A stretch of 62,514 nucleotides of DNA, taken from Arsukibacterium sp. UBA3155 (GTDB lineage Bacteria; Pseudomonadota; Gammaproteobacteria; Enterobacterales; Alteromonadaceae). Under the pieces are notes generated by a model. The model searched no databases and was not told the origin of the DNA. It saw nothing but the letters and a program-made list of their open reading frames with translations. Shown here one piece after another: positions 1 through 8,179 of the stretch. Positions within the stretch are counted from its first letter, which is position 1, and each line of letters begins with the position of its first letter. The DNA is taken from NCBI GenBank assembly GCA_002364615.1, contig DEYP01000023.1, forward strand, positions 146,739 through 209,252, written 5' to 3'. Made by a program: the position numbers and the translations under genes.

Positions 1-456
1 ATAGAGCGTTCGCCTGACGTTGATTTTGAACGGGAATTCCCAACCCGATTCGATTATTTAGTCTATCAAATGTTCTCATGCTGCGAGAAATGGGTGGGTT
101 CTGCTGCGCACCTAGATTACAACGGTGTAGAACAGGCAAATATACAGCATTTCCCAGAATATCAGGCAGCCAAAACCTTTGGCGGGATGCTTAGGCGGAT
201 TATTAAATCCAGCAAATTTCGTGATCATCAAAAAATTTACTTTCTTGAAATTGCACTGAGGCTCATGAGAGCTCTGGATCAAAGAAAATTGCAGTCATAT
301 TCTTGCCTTGTCTTCAATAATTGCATCAGAAGACACGAATTTACATCTGTTGACATGGAAATTATTCCAGAGCTGATTCGGATTCATCAACAGGTCGATC
401 ATGTGCTTATGTCAAAAGACTCTACGTTTGAATCAGAGTTGGCTAAACACTCCTGA
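1..456 (+). CDS. hypothetical protein, 5'-truncated by window edge (island cargo)
   Basis: The reading frame is open from the first base of the window, so the gene starts further left; an internal ATG at 70 is not a convincing start because the upstream codons continue in frame without a stop. About 151 residues are visible, ending at a TGA at 454-456. The protein is probably cytosolic: there is no signal peptide or membrane segment, and it is rich in His, Arg and aromatic residues, with a likely helical C-terminal half. I do not recognise a family. It lies inside the greB-inserted mobile island, beyond the end of the recombinase operon and on the opposite strand, where cargo is expected. GMT-type islands often carry defence or toxin genes, but nothing here identifies this one as such. 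Confidence 0.7.
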   Translation: MERSPDVDFEREFPTRFDYLVYQMFSCCEKWVGSAAHLDYNGVEQANIQHFPEYQAAKTFGGMLRRIIKSSKFRDHQKIYFLEIALRLMRALDQRKLQSYSCLVFNNCIRRHEFTSVDMEIIPELIRIHQQVDHVLMSKDSTFESELAKHS

Positions 457-668
457 TATTCGATTAGTGAGAACTGCAATCTAAACTTGAATTTAGACCA
501 ACCAAACAAGACTTTGGATACAGAATTTTTTCTTCTATTCTGAATATTTCTAGTTATTTAAGATTAACCCTATGTTACCAATTTGATAGGACTGTTGCAG
601 GCAACGGTGTTGCAAGAAACCTAAATTGAGTTAATGTCTACTACTCAAAAGGGGAACCTATTGTACTG
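457..668. other. AT-rich intergenic region between cargo gene and element greB
   Basis: This 212-base spacer separates two convergent genes. It contains a short perfect inverted repeat, GTTGC-AG-GCAAC, at 594-605. Its two-base loop makes it a poor terminator, and no T-tract follows. I see no other gene, tRNA or clear terminator here. Confidence 0.4.
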
Positions 669-1154
669 TCAAGCACCAAGCTTTTTAATATACGATATAT
701 GCAGAATAAACCATTCTTTGGGACCACTTGGAGTTTGAACTGTAAATTCATCATCCTCTTGTTTTTTTAGCAGAGCCCGAGCCATAGGTGAATCTATCGA
801 GACGTAATCATTACGTCCATAGATTTCATCAGGGCCGACAATTCGGAATTTTTTAGTTTCACCGTCGGTGTCCTCCACCTCGACCCAAGCTCCAAAATAT
901 ACACGGCCTTCCTGTTGCGGGGAGTAGTCAACAATTTTTAAAACTTCTAATCGCTTTCTAATAAAGCGGATTTTTGAATCAATCTGGCGAAGTAACCTTT
1001 TGTTTTCCTTGTAATCTGCGTTTTCTGAACGGTCACCCAGACTGGCCGCCCATGCAACCTTTTGTGTAATTTCGGGGCGATACTCGCGCCAGAGATAATT
1101 AAGTTCATTCTGCAGTTTTTCATACCCTTCGCGGGTAATGAGGTTTGTTCGCAA
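669..1154 (-). CDS. greB: transcription elongation factor GreB, element-borne copy
   Basis: GreB binds the secondary channel of RNA polymerase and stimulates cleavage of backtracked transcripts. The 161-residue protein is full length and close to E. coli GreB throughout. The N-terminal coiled coil (about 1-75) carries GDRSENADY, which holds the acidic tip residues. The C-terminal FKBP-like domain includes VYFGAWVEVED and SIDSPMARALL. The start is a TTG at 1154, chosen because it aligns exactly with the E. coli start; a weak GAGAG lies about 10 bases upstream. It begins 17 bases after the gmtX stop on the same strand, so it is probably the last gene of the recombinase operon. It is not a recent duplicate of the disrupted host greB at 7538-7885: by eye only about half of the aligned residues match. 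It presumably replaces the host function. Confidence 0.92.
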   Translation of the reverse strand: MRTNLITREGYEKLQNELNYLWREYRPEITQKVAWAASLGDRSENADYKENKRLLRQIDSKIRFIRKRLEVLKIVDYSPQQEGRVYFGAWVEVEDTDGETKKFRIVGPDEIYGRNDYVSIDSPMARALLKKQEDDEFTVQTPSGPKEWFILHISYIKKLGA

Positions 1155-1171
1155 TTTATTGACTCTCGATT

Positions 1172-1792
1172 CTATAAATTTAACATTGCTTTTTTCAAAG
1201 CATCTAAAGTGGCAACCGGAAATACCATTTTTGTTGAATTAGCAGTGACCACACTTGCATCTTTCCCTAGTTCAAAGCCGTTTTCTCGAAGGAATTCATT
1301 TGATAACAGATATTCGAGCGCTTCTCGCTCTAAGTCAGTCAGTTTGATCTTGGAAACGTGAGACGATGCACCATCGTATATTTCTATCACTTGGCTAATT
1401 GGCACTACCTTTTCAAGCAATCTCTCAGCCTCACGTTTTTGTGCATACAAATAATTTATCTGCAACTTTAATACAGGGTCAGTAATACTGTTCATCCATT
1501 CGAAATTTTTACCGGTTTGGTTGGAAGGTTTAGCTTTCGGTTTTACGACGCTATTTTCAAAAGCTCTGATTAGCGTTCGATAAGATTCTCCCGTTTTATT
1601 TCTAATGCTTTGCGCTGCTGGAACACCCCGAGTCTTGCCCAACTGAGCAATGGTTGTATAGCTGAAATCTAAACGACCACTCTGTTGTTGTTCCTTACAA
1701 ACAGCAAAAATAGCGTCAAGCGTTGATTTGCTCCGTTGGGAAGATAGCTTTTTTAACTGCTCTAATACAAGTTCTGGAGTTACTCCGTCCAT
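1172..1792 (-). CDS. gmtX: Gamma-mobile-trio protein GmtX-like (third gene of the recombinase trio)
   Basis: This 206-residue soluble protein has no obvious catalytic motif. It looks largely helical, with a basic central stretch (about 80-95) and a coiled-coil-like segment around 105-125. The N-terminal third, with GKTRGVPAAQSIRNKTG, could be a DNA-binding helical domain, but this is inference. Its ATG overlaps the gmtZ stop by one base (TGATG), so translation is probably coupled. The assignment rests mainly on position: it is the small third gene behind GmtY-like and GmtZ-like recombinases. It may be an accessory or directionality factor. TnpC-like proteins of Tn554-type trios are a looser alternative parallel. 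Confidence 0.75.
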   Translation of the reverse strand: MDGVTPELVLEQLKKLSSQRSKSTLDAIFAVCKEQQQSGRLDFSYTTIAQLGKTRGVPAAQSIRNKTGESYRTLIRAFENSVVKPKAKPSNQTGKNFEWMNSITDPVLKLQINYLYAQKREAERLLEKVVPISQVIEIYDGASSHVSKIKLTDLEREALEYLLSNEFLRENGFELGKDASVVTANSTKMVFPVATLDALKKAMLNL

Positions 1793-4700
1793 CAGACCTC
1801 CTTCAACTTAATCGTCTCTGCAGAGGCAAAAAGTCGTTTTATGTCGGCAGCTTTCAACCTCTCTTCTTCAGGCAAATCTTTAAACGAAAGCTCATTGTCC
1901 ATAAGCCGGTCAAGTTTATTCCAGCTTTTTAGTCGAGTTAGCAGCAACTGCGTGATTTGATTGCCGACTATTAGTTGTTCTTCCTCTGATAAGAACATCA
2001 TCTGTGGCTGCATATCATTAAACTGTAGTAGCCTGTCTATTGCCTGACTTCTAGGCGCCAAAGCAAGGTCATCACTACAGCTTCGAAATAACTCGGCATT
2101 TTCGCAGACTTCGGTTAGTTGGTAGAACCAACTATTATCTTCAATGCTCACGTCCATTGAAAGATCTGATGGAACAATTAGCTGATATGAGTCATTTTCA
2201 GACAATTTACCTTTCTCAATAACTAACTTACATTCTCGGATAAGACGATGTATAGCGTTCATATCAATAAGTAAAGGATCTATTTTCTTAGAGCGCGTTT
2301 CCAGTTCTGAATTGACTAACCGCCTTTTTTCTTGAAGTGAAGCCTTTTCAGCAGTTAGTTGATCGTAGTGCTCTGTAATACGTTTCTCGCTGTATTGCTT
2401 GTGTGAGATAACTTCAATCCTAGTAGTGAGCTCTTGAACCTGAGATTGCAGATTATTGAAGCGCCGGCATTGAGTGGATACATTATGGCTAATTTCATTA
2501 AATAAACTAACCAGACCAACCATGAATGCGGGCCCTGTCACGAAAAATCGACACTGGAGACAGTTCTGTTCACCTAAATATCCAGCTGGTACTGGGTGGT
2601 AAATTGATGACTTAACCGCTACCGGTTCACCACCTTCTTTACAAAAATTTCCGCCTACAGGACAAAACCCATAGTCTTTCCACTGATAAGCAGCTACAGG
2701 TCTATCGTTATTGATAAACTTCAAAAATTCTTCATTATTTGCGACGAGTTCTCCGTGACACTCTTCGATTCTTTTTTGTTCAACAAATTGTCGGAGCGTC
2801 TCTGCTGCAACAGATGCAGCCTGTTTTTCTCCCCGCTGCAGTTTTTCTCGAACATTTAGACCTCCCAAACCGCTTTTTACATAGTAAATTGTCATGACGA
2901 TAGAGGAGTGACCGACGAGTTTTAAAATAATTTCGATAGGTAAACCGAATTCATAGATGTAGGCATTTATTAAACTTACCCGCATTGAATGGGGAGTAAA
3001 ATCTGATTGAAAATTTGAAAGCGACGGTTCGATCAAGTTTAGAGATTGAAACTGCTTAAATTTCATATTGTTATATTTTGCGAGCGATAATTCTTCCCTT
3101 GTAGAAAAAAACAAACTGGCTGCTAAACGCTGTGCTAGCCGACTACCAAATATGCCTGGCTCTTCTTGGCCAAAATCTCGAAATAAGAAACAGTTACGGC
3201 CCTTTTGTTTTTTCTGAATTTCATTAAGTTTGGTTTTAGTGCATTCCATCCATGGCAAAGGCCTTTCAACTTTATTAAAGCGCTGCTGCCATTTTCTTAG
3301 CTTAATGAGCCAGTAAGCTAATTCAACAGGCATAAAGGGTATGGTATATCCCTCGCCATTAAAGCTTGTTTTATTAGTGGTATAATGAACACCAATATCA
3401 TTATCTGATGTTCTATGAATCATACTCTGAGACTTGGTCTGTCCTGCCATGTTCGATTTATTTTGGCACCAAACAACTTTACCATTTTCAAAATCTGGAA
3501 TTTCTCTATCTGCCTCTCCTGAATCGCAATAGATAATTTGTCTACCTCTCGCAGGAAGTTGCATTAATGCATATGTGTAAGTCCAGTATATTGGGAGCCA
3601 TAAATAACGTTTTCCATTGCTCTCTTTAACAACGCAGTCGGGATCTTCTCTATCAATTTCAGAAGACTCATCAAGTGCCACCCAATCTGCACTAAATTTT
3701 TGTAGATGTACAAGATCTCGATAACTAGACTGCCGCTCTATAGCATCAAGAGGAAATATCCAGTCTCGGCCTGCTAAAACGAACTGATAGGGCAGCGATG
3801 GTTTGTTTGTTTCATTGAAGACCGGAGTTGTTGCCTCTTCATTAAAGTTGATCTGCTGAAAAGGATTAATAGCGCCATTAATTTGAGAGACTTCTCCTGT
3901 TTCTTCATCCTCTACAGTTAGAGTATTTTTAATGATCCAATCTAGAAATTCATTTATAGAAAATAACCAACTCTTTTTTCTCGCGATACTGACCCCATCT
4001 AGCAAATCCAACATCGGCTGAATGTTAGTCTTGCTTCGGGTTAAAAAGAGGTGCGGATCTCGCTCAAATCCGCACTTAATTATGTATTCTCTTACGAATT
4101 CGCAAAGATTTTTTTCCTTGCTTTCGCCACCTCTGGCAATTTTTAAAAACTCGCGGATTGATTTACCCCATATCATCCATTTGGGTTCTAAGTACCTTAC
4201 TTTGAACGGTCTAACCCGACCTAAAAAGTCATAAGCATTAGTCCATCCTTTACCAGCATATACTTCTACAGGCCTAGCGGGCACTCTTGGATCAGCAAAA
4301 GCAACCCTCCATTTTTGATAATCAAGCAAAGTTTTTAGCTTAGCATCTGAAACCAGTTCTTTTAATTGAGCAAAAGGATATGGTCGAGAGATATCTAATA
4401 AGTCATAGTAATCCTTCCAACCATCTAATCTCTCAGGATGAGATGGCAGTTGTTTAAATTTTTTTCGGGTTTGTCGATATTGCTTAGAATCTTTTATCTG
4501 GAGAACTTTACAAGCTAACTCCAAAGAAATCAGCGTCTTAATTTCCTTCGGTATCAAGAAAAGCTCCCAACCTCTCCAATCCTTTTTATAATAAACGAGC
4601 GGATCCGCTGGTAAACCTGGATGATGTTTGTAGCAAGTTTTATACTCTTTAGCGGAGGTCATACACAGTTGCTGAACTAGCTGTTTCGCCTCAGCGTAAT

Positions 4701-6102
4701 TTAAATATTTTGCAGTAGATTTTTTGCCAAAAAAGACGGAACCATCTTTCTCATCCTTATATATTATATCTGGTCGTGACGGTAAGCCTGGGCATTCCTT
4801 ATAGCGAGCTTGGTATTCTTTATATGATGTAATCCCCAGTTGCTTTAGGCACAGTTTTGCCTCGGCATAGCTTAGAAAGGCTACAGGTGCCTTTCTAGCT
4901 AGAAACGTCGCCCACCCAGTCCATTCTCCTTGATAAGTTCTTTTAGGGTTAGTCGGTAAGCCGGAGAATTCTTTATAACAGGCATGGTATTCGCGAACCG
5001 AGGTAATGCCTAATTGCTGAACGCGCTTTTGAGCCTCGACGTAGCTTAGAAAAGCTTCAGGAACTTTTTTATCCAGAAATGCTGCCCATCCGGTCCACTC
5101 TCGTTGGTATATTGCGTCAGGGTTGGATGGTAAGCCTAGACACTCTTTATAACGGGCCTGGTACCTTTTTGACGAAGTAATACCTAATTGCCGCACACAT
5201 TGCTGTGCCTCGGAGTAGCTCAGAAAAACGGAAGGGGCTTTTGGTAAGAATTTTGTCCAACCAGTCCACTCACTTTTGTAAACCTTTTGAGGTGTAGCAG
5301 GTAAACCTGCGCACTCCTTATAGCGGCTACTGAATATTTTTGACGAGGTAATGCCCAATTGCTGCACACGCTGTTGGGCCTCACTATAGCTAAGAAAAGC
5401 CGAAGGGGCTTTTGGCAAGAACGCTGTCCATCCGCTCCACTCTGCTCGGTATTTTTTTTCAGGTTCATACGGTAAGCTTGGGTGCTCCCTATACCGTATG
5501 CGGTATTCTCTACTAGAGGTAATGCCTAATTGCTGAACGCGCTTTTGAGCCTCGACGTAGCTTAGAAAAGCTTCAGGAACTTTTTTATTGAAAAAAGCTG
5601 GCCATCCGGCCCATTCACCTTTATAAAATATATCAGGATGAGACGGTAAACCGGGGTAATCCCTATAGCGTCGGCGGTATTCTTTAAAAGAGGCAATGCT
5701 CAATTGCTGCAAGTGTTGCTGTGCCTCGGCATAGCTGAGGAGCGATACAGGTGCTATTCTACCTAGAAAAACGGTCCATCCAATCCACTCTTCTAGATAA
5801 ACTCTGTAAGGATTAGACGGTAAACCCGGGCACTCCTTATAGCGGGTGTTGTACATTTTGGGCGAGGTTATGTCTAACTGCTTTACGCGCTGTTGTGCCT
5901 CAGCGTAGCTTAGAAAAGCTAAAGGAGCTCGTGGTAAGAACCCCTCCCAACCAGCCCACTCGCATTTGTAAGTTCTTGGAGGATTATATGGTAATCCAGA
6001 GCCTTCCTTATAACGGGCTTTATACTCCTTTATCGAGGTAATACCCAGTGATTGAACTATGAGCTGTGCTTCGGCATACCCAATACGCTCTCTTTTTCTC
6101 AT
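1792..6102 (-). CDS. gmtZ: Gamma-mobile-trio integrase GmtZ-like, with nine PHINT repeats
   Basis: This is a 1,436-residue tyrosine recombinase. Residues 7-520 are nine tandem repeats of about 57 residues with the pattern FLSYxEAQxxVQQLGITS, then RYKE, GLPxxP, EWxGW and FL; two degenerate copies follow to about residue 630. They match the phage-integrase repeat (PHINT_rpt) type. The catalytic region is near 840-1075: a probable box-I Arg at 852 or 854, HSMR (H1038, R1041), GHSS (H1065) and TIYY (nucleophile Y1073 or Y1074). The last 350 residues contain Cys clusters (for example NCLQCRFF) and coiled coils. Its ATG overlaps the gmtY stop by four bases. It should act on the element ends with GmtY. 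The repeats could bind DNA, but their role is not shown by sequence alone. Confidence 0.88.
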   Translation of the reverse strand: MRKRERIGYAEAQLIVQSLGITSIKEYKARYKEGSGLPYNPPRTYKCEWAGWEGFLPRAPLAFLSYAEAQQRVKQLDITSPKMYNTRYKECPGLPSNPYRVYLEEWIGWTVFLGRIAPVSLLSYAEAQQHLQQLSIASFKEYRRRYRDYPGLPSHPDIFYKGEWAGWPAFFNKKVPEAFLSYVEAQKRVQQLGITSSREYRIRYREHPSLPYEPEKKYRAEWSGWTAFLPKAPSAFLSYSEAQQRVQQLGITSSKIFSSRYKECAGLPATPQKVYKSEWTGWTKFLPKAPSVFLSYSEAQQCVRQLGITSSKRYQARYKECLGLPSNPDAIYQREWTGWAAFLDKKVPEAFLSYVEAQKRVQQLGITSVREYHACYKEFSGLPTNPKRTYQGEWTGWATFLARKAPVAFLSYAEAKLCLKQLGITSYKEYQARYKECPGLPSRPDIIYKDEKDGSVFFGKKSTAKYLNYAEAKQLVQQLCMTSAKEYKTCYKHHPGLPADPLVYYKKDWRGWELFLIPKEIKTLISLELACKVLQIKDSKQYRQTRKKFKQLPSHPERLDGWKDYYDLLDISRPYPFAQLKELVSDAKLKTLLDYQKWRVAFADPRVPARPVEVYAGKGWTNAYDFLGRVRPFKVRYLEPKWMIWGKSIREFLKIARGGESKEKNLCEFVREYIIKCGFERDPHLFLTRSKTNIQPMLDLLDGVSIARKKSWLFSINEFLDWIIKNTLTVEDEETGEVSQINGAINPFQQINFNEEATTPVFNETNKPSLPYQFVLAGRDWIFPLDAIERQSSYRDLVHLQKFSADWVALDESSEIDREDPDCVVKESNGKRYLWLPIYWTYTYALMQLPARGRQIIYCDSGEADREIPDFENGKVVWCQNKSNMAGQTKSQSMIHRTSDNDIGVHYTTNKTSFNGEGYTIPFMPVELAYWLIKLRKWQQRFNKVERPLPWMECTKTKLNEIQKKQKGRNCFLFRDFGQEEPGIFGSRLAQRLAASLFFSTREELSLAKYNNMKFKQFQSLNLIEPSLSNFQSDFTPHSMRVSLINAYIYEFGLPIEIILKLVGHSSIVMTIYYVKSGLGGLNVREKLQRGEKQAASVAAETLRQFVEQKRIEECHGELVANNEEFLKFINNDRPVAAYQWKDYGFCPVGGNFCKEGGEPVAVKSSIYHPVPAGYLGEQNCLQCRFFVTGPAFMVGLVSLFNEISHNVSTQCRRFNNLQSQVQELTTRIEVISHKQYSEKRITEHYDQLTAEKASLQEKRRLVNSELETRSKKIDPLLIDMNAIHRLIRECKLVIEKGKLSENDSYQLIVPSDLSMDVSIEDNSWFYQLTEVCENAELFRSCSDDLALAPRSQAIDRLLQFNDMQPQMMFLSEEEQLIVGNQITQLLLTRLKSWNKLDRLMDNELSFKDLPEEERLKAADIKRLFASAETIKLKEV
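4543..6084 (-). repeat. nine tandem ~171-bp coding repeats (PHINT-type) in gmtZ
   Basis: Nine in-frame repeats encode about 57 residues each, with conserved SYxEAQ, LGITS, YxxRYKE, GLP and EWxGWxxFL blocks. Repeats 4 to 7 are the most alike, and the nucleotide sequence repeats visibly too: the stretch encoding the end of one repeat and start of the next near 5025-5060 recurs near 5525-5560. This suggests past expansion by unequal recombination within the gene. The repeat at about residues 409-462 has lost the EWxGW tryptophans (reads EKDGSVFF). Confidence 0.88.
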
Positions 6103-7400
6103 AGACCTAACTCACGAAGTTTAGCCCTAATTTCACTATCTCGAGGTTTTATGTAAACACGGGAACTATCGGGACTTTTGTGATGCATGGCTTTTGAAAT
6201 TTCGCTTAGATTAAAACCTGCTTCAGCCAACCGATAACCAAATGAGTGCCGATGACTGTGGGGACTTCCACCAACGTGCTTGCCAATCTCCAATCCAACG
6301 GTAGACAAAGCATTTTGATATTTTTTGATAAAGTTCTTTCTCGACTCTGGCTGACCGACGTAATTGGTAAACAAGTAGGGATGATCAGTGCTAGAACGCT
6401 GATACAAATATAGCTGTAAAAGTTTTGCAAATTCTCTTGCAGCAGATAATGGATAGAAAAACACACTAAACGAAAGATCTCGGTTGGTTAGTAGTGGACT
6501 TTTCCAACCCGAATATAGTCGGTGGGTTCGAGGATATTCATTTCTGGGTTTGAGCCCATATCTGATATTTAAGAGTTCTCTTCTCGTTGAAAATGCGGGA
6601 TCAGGGCTTTTACCTGCACTTGGATGAAAAACTTTGACCAAGGCATGTCCGGTTTTTCTATCAATACTGATATCCGATGTATAAATATGAAAGCATTCAG
6701 ATAGCCTTAGTCCGCCAAAGTGCATTAAAAATACGATCAACTGACTGGCATAGTCAGAATCGTTTATCGTTCGACGGAATCCATTTATTAAGAAATTTTT
6801 AAATTCGGATTCTGGAAATCTATATACAGACTCTACTGCCAAAAGCTCCCTGGATGGCGGTTCAATAACCCTGGTTTTAGTAAATTGGAATTTGCTATGC
6901 TTACTCAAGTGATTCAAAAAAGCGCTCGAAGCACGTTTATAGTAAGCGCACCATAAAAGCTTTTCCTCTACGTAGGTGGTTTTACGAAGGGGGCTTAGTT
7001 TTGGCAACCCAGTACCGTGCTGGCTATCTAAATAATCACAATAACGATTTATTAAACTTAATAAAAAGCTCACGTCATCGCTTGATCGTGGCCGCCAAAA
7101 AAGACCAGAAGCATCCTCATTGTTAGAGTCAAGAGTACCAAAACAAATTGCATCAACAAATGCTTGAAGTAAGGCAGTACCTGAGATGGCATCATCCGAC
7201 TTAAACAGTAGAAATCTTAAAAGCAGTTCTGCTGCGAAAACACAACGTTCCTGCCAAGACTGAGATTTTCTTCTGTTCAGATAAATAAATCTTAGAAGAG
7301 ATATCAATACACCTTGCTCTGTAAACAAGGCTTGTACAGCAATTACGTTTGAATACGAATTCGCTGAGTATCTGACTTGACGCTTTATCACATAATCCAA
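6099..7400 (-). CDS. gmtY: Gamma-mobile-trio tyrosine recombinase GmtY-like
   Basis: The protein has 433 residues and a complete tyrosine-recombinase catalytic set: box-I Arg in FGGLRLSE (R232), HSHR (H381, R384), a late His in AMHHKSP (H406/H407), and the nucleophile in RVYIKP (Y416). The N-terminal half is a divergent core-binding domain. It is the first gene of the minus-strand trio and is transcribed away from the greB junction, about 140 bases from it. The start is uncertain: TTG at 7400 gives the longest product, while GTG at 7391 has a GGA five bases upstream. It overlaps gmtZ by four bases. It should cut and join the element ends. RIT or Tn554-type trio recombinases are the nearest alternative label. 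Confidence 0.87.
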   Translation of the reverse strand: MDYVIKRQVRYSANSYSNVIAVQALFTEQGVLISLLRFIYLNRRKSQSWQERCVFAAELLLRFLLFKSDDAISGTALLQAFVDAICFGTLDSNNEDASGLFWRPRSSDDVSFLLSLINRYCDYLDSQHGTGLPKLSPLRKTTYVEEKLLWCAYYKRASSAFLNHLSKHSKFQFTKTRVIEPPSRELLAVESVYRFPESEFKNFLINGFRRTINDSDYASQLIVFLMHFGGLRLSECFHIYTSDISIDRKTGHALVKVFHPSAGKSPDPAFSTRRELLNIRYGLKPRNEYPRTHRLYSGWKSPLLTNRDLSFSVFFYPLSAAREFAKLLQLYLYQRSSTDHPYLFTNYVGQPESRKNFIKKYQNALSTVGLEIGKHVGGSPHSHRHSFGYRLAEAGFNLSEISKAMHHKSPDSSRVYIKPRDSEIRAKLRELGL

Positions 7401-7508
7401 AAGGATATCTCTGTGATTTAGTATCTATAGTATTTAGTTAATAGATCTAAGTTTGTCAATTTAATTAACTCGTCTACTGAATTTGACTCTAAAGAGGGAT
7501 TATCTGCT

Positions 7509-7539
7509 TATTAGTATGTGGAATTGGGTGGTACTAATA
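7509..7539. other. probable right end / recombination site of the greB island
   Basis: An 8-base perfect inverted repeat, TATTAGTA (7509-7516) and TACTAATA (7532-7539), is separated by 15 bases. The second arm reaches the point where the greB coding homology resumes (TAT codon at 7538). Paired arms around a short spacer are typical of tyrosine-recombinase core sites, so this is my candidate attachment site. The spacer is longer than the usual 6-8 bases, so the true core may be offset. The left-end partner is outside the window. Confidence 0.5.
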
Positions 7540-7885
7540 TATTTACGGCAAAAAACGCCTACGTGAGATTGATAGACGGGTCCGCTTTTTAACCAAGCGC
7601 CTGGAACAGCTGCAGGTGGTATACCCGTCCGCCAAGCAACAGGGCAAAGTGTATTTCGGTGCCTGGGTGCAGCTGGAAGATGAGGCTGGTCAGCTAAAGC
7701 ATTACCGCTTGGTGGGTCCGGACGAGTTTGATTTAAGGGTTAATAAGCTAAGTATTGACTCGCCTCTGGCCAGAGCGCTCCTTGGCAAAATGGCAGATGA
7801 TGAAATTCAGGTGAGCACACCTACGGGTAACCATTGGTATACAATAACTGCCGTGAGCTACCAACCCTTCGCGGAGTTAAATTAA
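7538..7885 (+). pseudogene. greB: host greB, 5'-truncated by island insertion
   Basis: An open frame of 115 codons encodes the last two-thirds of GreB, starting at YIYGKKRLREIDRR and running through VYFGAWV and SIDSPLARALL to the natural stop. The initiation codon, the N-terminal coiled coil and the acidic tip are missing. The codon just before the homology is TAA (7535-7537), where intact GreB has Asp-Tyr. The remaining codons show no frameshift or stop, which suggests a recent or reversible disruption. The missing 5' part is expected on the far left side of the island. A GTG at 7616 could in principle start a C-terminal fragment, but no good ribosome site precedes it. The gene lies upstream of ompR–envZ, the conserved chromosomal location of greB. 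Confidence 0.88.
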
Positions 7886-7946
7886 CTTATGGTCAAAATG
7901 TGAACTATAATTAAGTTGGATTTTAGCTTTATCGGAGGGCCTTAAG

Positions 7947-8159
7947 ATGAAATCCCGTTGTCAGCTATACCTGCTTATCGCAACAGCAGTTTTATTGACC
8001 GCATGTAGTACTACTCCACCTCAGTATGCGATGGAGCCAGACTACGATTATATTCAAAAAGTAGAAGCATCCAGCAAACATAGCACCCACGCCGCTAAAA
8101 TTTACTGGGTTAATCCGCCAATGAAACGAGCGCAGTCCCCGGAGAATCAGCAAGACTGA
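7947..8159 (+). CDS. small lipoprotein
   Basis: The protein has 70 residues. A lipoprotein signal peptide (MKSRCQLYLLIATAVLLTAC) ends in a clear lipobox LTAC with Cys20 as the lipidation site, leaving a mature chain of about 50 residues that is polar and rich in Tyr and Pro. The start ATG has a strong GGAGG about nine bases upstream. It sits between greB and ompR, and a terminator follows directly, so it is probably transcribed with greB or alone. Loss of the greB promoter through the island insertion could affect its expression. Family and function are not recognised. Confidence 0.85.
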   Translation: MKSRCQLYLLIATAVLLTACSTTPPQYAMEPDYDYIQKVEASSKHSTHAAKIYWVNPPMKRAQSPENQQD

Positions 8160-8179
8160 CAAATTTTGTAACACAGTTT

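Noticed and set aside
594-605. GTTGCAGGCAAC hairpin as terminator of the island cargo or greB
   Set aside because: The loop is only two bases and there is no T-tract on either strand.
1062-1361. Plus-strand frame of 99 codons across greB and gmtX
   Set aside because: It is antisense to two well-supported genes, with no recognisable features.
4543-6084. Regular ~171-base repeats, at first sight like a repeat array or CRISPR-like structure
   Set aside because: The repeats are in frame within one long gene and encode a protein motif; there are no unique short spacers.
7616-7885. Separate 89-residue gene starting at GTG 7616
   Set aside because: It is the tail of the disrupted greB; homology extends in frame upstream to 7538 and no ribosome site precedes the GTG.
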